Assembly: GCA_021018995.1 (NCBI GenBank)
Contig: CM037587.1
Span: forward strand, 64,747,604-64,811,603
Origin: Chloranthus sessilifolius
Lineage: Eukaryota > Streptophyta > Magnoliopsida > Chloranthales > Chloranthaceae
DNA: 64,000 bases
Reading direction: 5' to 3'
Part shown: in pieces, positions 56,225-64,000 of the stretch
Position numbering within the stretch: position 1 is the stretch's first letter
Layout of the letters: each line of letters opens with the position of its first letter
Made by a program: the position numbers and the translations under genes
The notes under the pieces: model-generated
What the model was told of the DNA's origin: nothing
What the model saw: only the letters and a program-made list of their open reading frames with translations
The model's database searches: none

Positions 56225-58070
56225 TAATCTTTGCTAGTCCCTTAGCAAAGCTACATTAAATCTACTCTAAAAATTAAATGCCACTTTCGTAGGGAGCACG
56301 GATACATTTAGCATATGTACCAAGCCTTTTAAACCCCTAGGTGATCCCTAGTGGAGGAGTGAAGTCTCCTAAGGGTTTTCAGTAAAGACACCCACAAACT
56401 TTTTCAATGAAATGGTTAACTAAACTGTAATGTCATCCAATGAGCAGTTAAGGAATCAGATTTAGTCTACTCATGAATCAGCATAAAAGAAATTTAATTC
56501 ATTGGTTGCACAGGAACTTAGACAGCGTAAACTCTCATGTTTGCACAACATTTCCAAATAATTTGTGATCAAAGAAAACTGCACAAGCGTATGTCAGCAC
56601 TGAGCTTATCCTTATGTCAGACAATTAGGTTAAGGTCATACATAATGCATTCAAGTTCAGACCCAAAAGAAAGCTTTATAGGGCATACTCTCATCAAGGT
56701 TTGTTGAGGGGTTTAGTTTCTCACAGGCTCAAGAGCAGTTACATCCCCCAACTGGGTTTGTAAGCATGAGCATAAGCAGAGTTCTTAAGTGTTGGCTTCA
56801 TTGTCAGTTTCTCACCATAGATTGGATAATTCCTTATCTTCACATGACAGCTCACTCAATCTTTGGATCAGAAGGGCATTCAACTGGGTTGGAATGTGGC
56901 TTATGGAGTATGGTTAAAAAGAATGGAAGGTTTGAAAAGGGGTTCAAAATTTGAGAACTCAGTGGGTGCAGGAGGTCGTTCATGACTTCACCTTCCTGAA
57001 TTCAGCTCCCTTCATCTTCTTTAAGATTTTCAGATTTGAAGTGATCAGTTTCTCTTCTTGATTTTGATTTTCCAATGAAGGTTCCTCTTGACTTCTCTCT
57101 TATTCCTCTTCATTATTATTTTTTTTGTTTCTTTTTGCTGGAGTTTTCTTCTTTTTATTTTGTTTTTGCTTTTCAGAAATGCCACCATGTCCTTAGTTAC
57201 CACTCTGCCAGAGTAGATGCTTCTTCTCTATTCACCTAATGCTGACCATAGCTAGTCCATCTTCAACTCTTTCTCCTTTACCTTCTGAATTCTCAGAGTG
57301 AGGGTAGGTTGAATCAGGTTTATAGGTTCAGGTTCAAGTACTCAGGTGTATTTTGAAGAAATTTAGGATTTAAAGCTCAAAGGGGGTATGGACAAGGGCA
57401 GTTACTTTAGGATTGATCTTTTTAGGCTCAAACTGTCCAAGAGAAGGCCTTGATCCTTTCCTAGGTCTCATGAGTACTGTCAGTTGTTTCAACTTGGAGT
57501 TACCTAACTTCTAGTGAGCACAGTGACTCAGCCAGTCTTTAGAACTAGAAGAAATGCCTTAGTTACTCCTCAAAGAAAAAATTTTGTAGGCCCAATTCTC
57601 ACTGGTTATGGTCATCCTTTGAACTTTCAAGTATGTCCTCACCTTTTTCTCTCTCTAATGATTCACTAAGGGCAGATACAAGTGGGTTTTCTTGGTAAAA
57701 CTATTATGGAAATGTGGAATATTAGAAGTCTATAATGTTCAATGTTTGCATAAATTTTAAACTTTTTAATTTCATGATTCTTAAGTGAACAGAGGTCCAT
57801 TTCCATATTCACTGCACTTATGTTAACTATTCCATTGGTGGTCTCACGCTTATACCCCAAACCTATGAGGAGGAGTGTCCTCACTGGTTCAAGGTCAATG
57901 TGCAGCAGACTTATTACAACATAAAAGAAAAGGAAAACAAAACACACAGACAAAGTAAGACAATAAAGACAGGGGAAAAGTCTATGAAATATTAGAAATG
58001 TACAAAATACAAGAGAACATATGTAAAAGAAATAAAGGAAATCCTAGGTACAATCTAATCAGAATTTGGA
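56225..58070 (-). other. 3' noncoding region of element L
   Basis: AT-rich, no supported gene. The part next to the polypurine tract (56235-56360) is shared with element C (24660-24720, opposite strand). The minus-strand frame 57953-57666 has no known motif and no match in K or C within the window. Confidence 0.55.
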
Positions 58071-60922
58071 TTAAAATTTGTCCCAGCCCATCTTCCTTGC
58101 ATGTTCTTGAAGGAGAGCCTCTTCTTCTTTCTTCTTGCGTTCCCTCTCGGCCTTCCTCTTCTCTGGAGTTTTGGGTATGGTAGGAGCCTGGACCCTCATT
58201 TTTCTCTTCTTTGGCTCAGGAGGGATCTCCGAAGATTTTGCAGTGGGTGGCTCAGGGGGTTTGGTGGGGGATTTCCCGCTGGGGCCCGTACCTTTGGTGG
58301 CTTGCCCTAGCTGAGGCAGAGGTGGAATAAGAGATGATTGGGTTGGTGGAGGCTCAGGAGGGGCAATGGGAGATTTGGCTAGAGCTGGCATTTGAGACAG
58401 GAGAGGACCTTTCCCTTTTTCTGCTTTAGGGGGAGCCACAGGAGATGGAACTGGTAATTTCTCTGTATGCACGGCAGGGCTCTTCCCTTTCGCGGACTTG
58501 CTTGGTGGTGGTGCCTCCTCATACTGGGCAGATGGTTCTTTGCCAATTTTCAAAGAGCGAGTTGGGGGAGTGGTCTTCTTAGCAGCAACTTTTCGTCGCT
58601 AAGGATAGGATTTGGTCATAGGGCATCTCCAGGGGCAGCCATGAGGGTTGGGCACCGGGATCCGAGGGTGGTGCCTCATCGAGTCGTAATCAAGGAAAGA
58701 GCTCAGTAGGGTCCAATCCTAGGGCAGCAGCAGCCTGTCTGCGTTCTTCTTTGGAGAGGAGGCGCCCATGGGGATCATCCTAAGCGGAAGCTCGGGTGAC
58801 CTTTGGAGGTGGGGATGGAGGGGCCGGCCGTTTGCCTTTTGGGGCTACAGTGGCTCGCTTAGGAGTGGGCTTTTTCTTGGAAGGGGTGCATTTCCTTTGG
58901 ATAGCAGGAGAGGGAATAGGGGGGGCACTGATATAGGAGGAGGAGCTACAGTAGGGGTTGCAGTAGGAGCAACAGGTTTGTAGGTACTGCAGAAGGAACG
59001 GCAATAGGCATTGAAGGAGGAACAGGAGGGGCTACCGGAGTGGGGCTGTGGGAGTTGGGGGAACAGACTGTGTAGGGGTTGGTGTAGGGGTTGTGGAAGA
59101 AGATGGGCCTGGATGTGTGGAAGAAGATGGGCCTAGATGTGTGGAAGAAGATGGGGCTTCAGGGGGAGCGGTGGTGATGAGGGTGGCTTGGATAGGTTGG
59201 GACTGCAGGAAAGCAACTCTCTGTTCCAAGATGTCAATTTTCTTGTTAGCCCATAGGAGATTGGTATCCGCAAGCTCCTTACTGAGATGGGTGATCTCCT
59301 GAGCATTGTTCAATTTCTTCTCCAATAGCCGGGTATGCTTTTTCACCCTCTCAGCATTAGCCTTTTCCATCTCATCAGTCATTTTGTAGTAAGTTGCTGC
59401 AACCTTGTGCGCAGTTGATGTCTCCAGAATTGCCTCCCATCCTTTTGAAAAATCGCGCAGCTGCTCATTGTGAGCAAGCTTCACATCACTAAGCTTCTGC
59501 AGCAAGGGGTATTCAATGGCTTGGCGGAGTTGGGCCATGCCATGGAGAACATCCCTCTTGATATAAGGATTGTCCCTCATGGCATGGAGGAGGGTGAAGT
59601 AGGGAGGGGTGTAGTAGGAGTGTCTGGGCATGATTGGGAGAAATGAAGTGGAAGGAAGAGAGGGTGATGGAGCCTGGGGGGGAGAAGTGGGGGTTGTAGA
59701 AATGGTTTGGGTGGTCTGGGTGGAATGGTCAGTGAATTGAGGAGGGGTGGGAGGAGAGGGGAATGGAAGGTATGGGTGGAAAATGAAATGAAGGAAGGGC
59801 ACTGATGTGGATTGTCTGTGGGGAGGGAAGAAGGGTATGGTGAAGGGTTGAAATGGAAGGAGGGGGGGTGCAAATAGGGGGTTGAATGGGAAAGGTGGAT
59901 GGGAATGGAATGGGGTCGTCTGGTAGAAGTGTTGGTGAATTAAGGAGGGGGTAGTATTAGAGGTGGAAGGATAGGGAGAGAGGGAAAGGAGTGGTCAGGT
60001 ATGGTATCATGGAGGGGGAAGGATGGAGGCGAGTCAATGGGGGTAGGGTCTGGTGGAACAGGGGAGGCAGAGGTGGAAGGGGGTTGTGTTAGGATTGGTG
60101 GGTTTGTCAATGTGTGAAGGGTGGATTGGATGGTGGTTATGTCAGTTTGCATTTGGGCTTGGGTATCTATGGTGCTGGATAGTTGGGTTTGGAGGTCATG
60201 GATAAGGGAAAGGATATGAGTAAGGGAATTTGAGGTTGGTTGAGGGGGGTAGGAGGGTAAGAAGGAATAGGTTAGAAAGGGGAAGTGGGGGCATGATGGA
60301 AAGGGGTAGGGGGGAAGGGGGGGGGGTCGGGTGAATGATGTGGTGAAGGGAGAGGAGACTCAGGGAGAGGGATGTCTTGGGTGGGCAAGGTATCAAGCAA
60401 ACTGGTCATGAAGGCTTGATACCCAGAGGTGGTGGCTAGGTTGAAGTCCAGGTCATGGAGAGGTTGGTCACTAAGGGGTGTGGATGTGGGAAGGGTAGGG
60501 GTAGTGTGAGAAGTTTTCTTTTTAAGGTAGGTTATCAAGGGAGGGCTGTCAGGGTGAGGATCAGGGGTTATGAGAGAGACAGGGGCTGCTGATTGGGGTA
60601 GGGTGGGTGAAGGTGGAGTGGTGTCTTGGGGTTCAACACTTTCTTCCCAGGTTCGGATAATGGTTGGAGGGGGAATGGAGAAAGGAGAGGAAAGAAGAGA
60701 AGTGAGAGATGGAATGGGTGAAGAAGGTAGGGGAGAGGCCAGAGTAGTGTATGGAGGAATTACTGCAGAAGCAGAGGTGACAGAAGCTCGCGCCACCTTC
60801 TTTGGGGCAAGGGTTTTTGCCTCCTTTTTGGGGGCAGGGGTGGCAGTTGCCACAGCAACTTCCTCACCCTGCTCGGGGACCTCCTGAGCTACAGTCTTCT
60901 TCTTCTTCTTCTGGGGATCCAT
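58071..60922 (-). pseudogene. ORF2 of element L, Pro-rich and coiled-coil protein, frameshifted
   Basis: It starts at 60922 (MDPQKKKKK, a basic tail) and runs 2.85 kb in pieces: 60922-60272 (Pro/Ser/Thr-rich), 60152-59940, 59802-59032, 59004-58780 and 58553-58071. The third piece has a helical segment (about residues 95-200: EMEKANAERVKKHTRLLEKK, KKIDILEQRVAFLQ) suited to a coiled coil, then three SSSTH-G-P repeats. The last piece ends in a Lys/Glu-rich helix (EKRKAERERKKKEEEALLQE). At least three frame changes separate them. No family is recognised; such low-complexity ORFs occur downstream of ORF1 in pol-less Athila-type elements. Function unknown. Confidence 0.55.
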
Positions 60923-60982
60923 TAAGCTTCTGCTGATCCCCCATTGTCATTTAGCAAATGTGGTGGGAGTGAGGTCAGCGGA

Positions 60983-61807
60983 TCACTCCCCCACTGGTAT
61001 CTTATATCCTCCCCTCAGAAGTAGTCTGGTGATGAGTCTTCCATAGGGAAGTGTGTGGCTCTTCTTTTGCAGCCCCAGCTTCACCATTGTATCCTTCATG
61101 GCCTCGAAGATCAACCATGCTGCATTGAATCCATTGCCCAGAGAGAAGGAATATAGAGCATCAACAATTGGTGTCCTCCTTTCTTGCTGATGGCCGGAGC
61201 AATAGATGTTCTTCCTCAAAACTTGATCAATGAACAGCAGTTTAGGCTCCAAATATCTTCTTCTAATGGAGTCCCCTATGGCCTTCAAGCCTCTGATAAT
61301 GGCATGGGCAATTGTGTCAATGGGGGCACTCACAGGGGGACCATAACCGCAATTGGGATCAAATCTGGCAGGGATGCCCAAGACTTCAGCGATCAACTCC
61401 GGGCTAAGCAGCATCTCAAAGTTATCAACTAATGCAAGGAGGCCTGGCTGCCCTTGTGTGTTGGGTCTGAGCCTAAGGTGTTGGTAGAAGAGTTGCACTA
61501 ACCTAGGGTAGGCTAGTGCAGGAATCATTTGCAGCATGAGGAACAGACCAGCCTTACGCAAGAACTCGATGGCAGGTGCTGACAATGGTTTAGATTCAAA
61601 GAAAGAGATATAAAAAATGGCTTCAGGCTCTAAGGGAATGGAAAGGAGGAGCTCAGAGGGTGTAGAATAATCCGATGTTGGTGCAGCCTGCTCCAGTACT
61701 ACCCCCTTCCCTTTTTGCAGAGTCGTAGAGGACTTGGCTTTCTTAGGTGTAGGCTCCACAGTGGCCTTGTCCCTGGCTCTCTTCACAGGTGCGCTTTTAA
61801 GAGCCAT
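60983..61807 (-). CDS. ORF1 of element L, Athila-type accessory protein
   Basis: An intact 274-codon frame. Residues 1-40 are basic (KRARDKATVEPTPKKAKSS), perhaps a nuclear signal. Residues about 75-270 form a helical domain with FYQHLRLRPN, EMLLSPELIAEVLGIPARF, KLLFIDQVLRKNIYC, NAAWLIFEAMKDTMVKLGLQ and SHTLPYGRLITRLLL. The LPY-x-x-LIT-x-L ending and overall order resemble the ORF found in Athila-type elements and annotated as plant retrotransposon or putative plant transposon protein. Its biochemical role is not known. It lies about 290 bp behind an internal TATA and 60 bp before ORF2, and the K copy begins with the same sequence. Confidence 0.72.
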   Translation of the reverse strand: MALKSAPVKRARDKATVEPTPKKAKSSTTLQKGKGVVLEQAAPTSDYSTPSELLLSIPLEPEAIFYISFFESKPLSAPAIEFLRKAGLFLMLQMIPALAYPRLVQLFYQHLRLRPNTQGQPGLLALVDNFEMLLSPELIAEVLGIPARFDPNCGYGPPVSAPIDTIAHAIIRGLKAIGDSIRRRYLEPKLLFIDQVLRKNIYCSGHQQERRTPIVDALYSFSLGNGFNAAWLIFEAMKDTMVKLGLQKKSHTLPYGRLITRLLLRGGYKIPVGE

Positions 61808-62610
61808 CCCAACTTCCTTGGTGAGTGTGGAGTTACAAATTTGAAAGGAAATACCAGGAGCTGAGTCTAACCCTAAAAGTTAGGGTTCTATTTAATGGAA
61901 CGCATAAAGGATCTCAAGAGCTCTAAACAGGGGGCAACTATTAATGAGAGCTTGAAGAACAAAAATTTTGAAGTTCGATGTGAACAATGATCTGGGGACA
62001 AGGTGCTAAAGGAGAGAGGTGGAGAGGAGTGGGAGCTAGGGTTTCGCTGGTAAGAGAGGAAAGAGAAAGCAGTAAGGAAAAGCAGTGCGGGGTGAGATTT
62101 AAATATCGCAAAGCTCGGCGCGCTTTGGAAATGTCCGCCTGCTGGTTGGGAATGAATGGGTCGCGAGATTAGATGTTCCTTGAAACTGCGCGATGCAACC
62201 CACCCAGTTCTTTGAAACTCGCGACAGCACAACAAAGTAGTTCCTTATGAACTGCGCGAGATGGGACAAAACTCATTGTTCAGAACCCCGCGATGGCTTA
62301 ATCGAGGCAGATTCACTCACCCACCAGTCCACTTTTTGACCCTTACCAAAGGGGTGGATTCTCTCACAGACTCTCTTCAAGGGACACCCCTAATCATTAT
62401 AAAGCATTCACACTTCTTATACTCTCAAGGCAAGAAAGTCACATGTCCCGCAAAGCATTCAAATCATCATTCAATCACTTAAAATTATCACACAGGGGAA
62501 ATTGGTATCAAAGTAGGCATTAAAGCACTAAACTCAAATTCCAACAAGATTGCAAACTATTCCTACAAACTGTAAAATACATATTATACAACGATGCACA
62601 GTTCTTATCA
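61808..62610 (-). promoter_or_regulatory. Noncoding gap and internal promoter of element L
   Basis: Between gag and ORF1. CGCG motifs occur at 62250 (GAACTGCGCGAGA), 62210, 62190 and 62160, then TATTTAAAT at 62106-62098 and a leader with GAAACCCTAGC (62044-62033). Same layout as 52625-53489 of K. No pol fragment is seen. Confidence 0.6.
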
Positions 62611-63455
62611 TCAATTCAATGAAAGATCCCCTTCAGGTTCTGAGGATCCTTCACCAATCAAAAATTGGCCCTTAGGATTAACCACTGGTTGACTGGGCAA
62701 CCTTCCCTCTTCTCTTTTGGCTAGGGTGTTCGCTAGTTTTCCAATCTGCTCCTCCATCTTCTTGATGCTCTGACCATGAGAGTTCACAGTCTGAGCCAAG
62801 GAACCCAAGTTTTGCAATGAAGCGAAGACTTGGTCCTCAAAAGAAGTATTTCTTGGTTGAGAAGGGGATAGAACCAACTGATTTTGCTGCTGATGGGGTT
62901 GCTGGTGGTGCTAGAAGGTAGACCTCGGGGCATGCCCTTGATTGAACTGTTGCGGTGGCCTTTGTGGTAAAGCCAACATCTGCTGGGCCTGCATGTAGTT
63001 ATCTTGCTTCCACCTCAGATTTGGGTGGTCTCTCCATTGGTAACCAACATTTTGGTGCTATGTAGCCCCAGTTGTTCTTGGCCATAATAAGCGAAAGACA
63101 GATGTTCCAACATTAATTCAGGAAATTGCCCTGCAGATGGACATTCCTCCATTGTGTGCTGTGGGGACTGGCATATCAGACATGCCTCTGCCACATGAGC
63201 AGCCCTTCTAGGTTGCATCACAGTCAATAATTTATCAAACTTGATAGAGAGGTTTGCCATCTGTAGCTGTAGGTCATTATTCCCAGACACATCATAAATT
63301 TTTCCTTTGGATCCAGCAGCAGGCCCCACCTTTGACTCAGATTCCTGATGAGTCCTTGTCAGGGATGGCTTTTGAAAAGCATTCTCACTAATCACCTCAA
63401 ACAATTCCCATGCCTCCTCAGCAGTCTTGTGCATGTAGGATCCACCACAAAACAA
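62611..63455 (-). pseudogene. gag: gag C-terminal half of element L
   Basis: It begins in YMHKTAEEAWELFEVISEN, after the K-equivalent CGGTYMHK. The zinc knuckle CLICQSPQHTMEEC (C-x2-C-x4-H-x4-C) is intact, better than in K and F. After a stop at 63015 the C-terminal frame 62877-62611 gives SIKKMEEQIGKLANTLAKR and ends DLSLN. The N-terminal half, PBS and LTR end are missing: the sequence jumps into LTR interior at about 63455. Confidence 0.82.
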
Positions 63456-64000
63456 AACAACATTATCGCTGCTACCACCATGTTCACCAGGCTACCAGCT
63501 CAGGCTTCCATGGGGATTTCAGATCTAGTGGGTCCTGTCGTGGGGCTAAGGCTGTATCGGACCATGATAGCCCAGACACACAAGTCACTTGGATCTGAAT
63601 GGGTCCTTAGAATTTGTCCTCCATTGCTTTGAATCACAGCCAAAGCAATGGCGGATCACCAAACAGCAGCCTTGCACAGAGCAACTCACAAACACATGAA
63701 TCTCATAAAAGTACAACACCCAATCACAAATTCCATTAATCTAATCTCAATAAACATACATAGGCATGGCCAGCAAGTGCTGGGCCATGGAGAGAAGGAA
63801 AAAGAAAAAGGAAAACTACTTACAACTACAGAAGAATAGAAAAGAAGAAGATCTCAGATCACGTGTCAGTGATAAGGTCTGAGCTCTTCTGGGCGTCTAA
63901 GTCTAAACAAAAGGTCGTCTCCAAAGTCCCTAAACCTAAACCAGGCTTAGGTTTATATAGCAGTGGGTGTGGCAACGCATTAGAGTTAGGAAACCCTAAT
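63456..64000 (-). repeat. LTR fragment fused to the gag of element L
   Basis: Matches K's LTR from about 49740 back to 49199 (opposite strand), including the TATA box (TATATAAA, 63959-63952). It resembles K more than L's own 3' LTR: for example it shares CAAAGCAATGG and CCCATTCAGATTC with K where L has CAAGGCAATGG and GGCCACTCAGATCC. It runs out of the window. Confidence 0.85.

Larger units (their letters stand above)
53764..64000 (-). mobile_element. Element L, gag-ORF1-ORF2 Athila-type element nested in K
   Basis: Minus strand. 3' LTR (56212-53764), polypurine tract (56224-56213), ORF2, ORF1, internal promoter, partial gag, and at about 63455 an abrupt switch to LTR interior that continues past 64000. 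The LTR begins exactly inside ORF1 of K, with cctgc (53759-53763) as the likely target duplication. No pol is present in 7.2 kb of internal sequence. Confidence 0.82.

Noticed and set aside
57666-57953. Minus-strand frame of 95 codons as a gene
   Set aside because: AT-rich sequence without known motif, in the 3' noncoding region of L; expected by chance.

Overview
The window is repeat-rich nuclear DNA of a flowering plant. No host single-copy gene, tRNA, rRNA or CRISPR array was found. Nearly every base can be assigned to nested, broken Ty3/gypsy LTR retrotransposons of two kinds. Athila-type elements have a primer-binding site like the 3' end of tRNA-Asp and Athila-style Gag and DLGA protease. 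Tat-type elements have a G-patch after the protease, a second archaeal-type RNase H, and a plant mobile domain (PMD) gene on the opposite strand. The density, nesting and mutation of catalytic codons suggest old heterochromatin. The species cannot be named from the sequence. All assignments come from reading sequence and motifs; no database search was run.

Layout: 1-2499, 5' end of Athila-type element A (minus; LTR 640-2499), inserted into Tat fragment H (minus, 2500-4786). 4787-6172, truncated LTR B of the A family. 6173-16296, Tat element I (plus; gag, PR, G-patch, RT, two RNases H, INT, 3' repeats, antisense PMD relic), without LTRs. 16297-24720, element C (plus; LTR, tRNA-Asp-like PBS, gag, internal promoter, unidentified ORF), interrupted by a solo LTR of the A family (19912-22172, matching 5-bp target duplications). 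24721-30797, element J: LTR remnant, PBS remnant, a multi-exon antisense PMD gene, polypurine tract and 3' LTR, with no gag-pol. 30798-36173, Athila-type element F (minus). 36174-48249, Tat element G (plus). 48250-53763, element K (plus; LTR, PBS, gag, start of ORF1). 53764-64000, element L (minus; same family as K, inserted in K's ORF1), with gag, ORF1 and a proline-rich ORF2 but no pol.

The most notable pattern is regulatory. Five unrelated-looking LTR families each carry their own set of short imperfect palindromes upstream of the TATA box. In three of them (C, J, K/L) the same family-specific palindrome recurs at a second, internal promoter-like region in front of an accessory gene: the unidentified ORF of C, the antisense PMD gene of J, and ORF1 of K/L. 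This looks like a paired-promoter design in which LTR and accessory gene share one cis-element. It is proposed as the candidate undescribed system. A second novelty is a repeated Cys/His module (C-x5-C-x2-H-x5-C-x2-C) in the acidic linker between protease and RT of Tat elements G and H.
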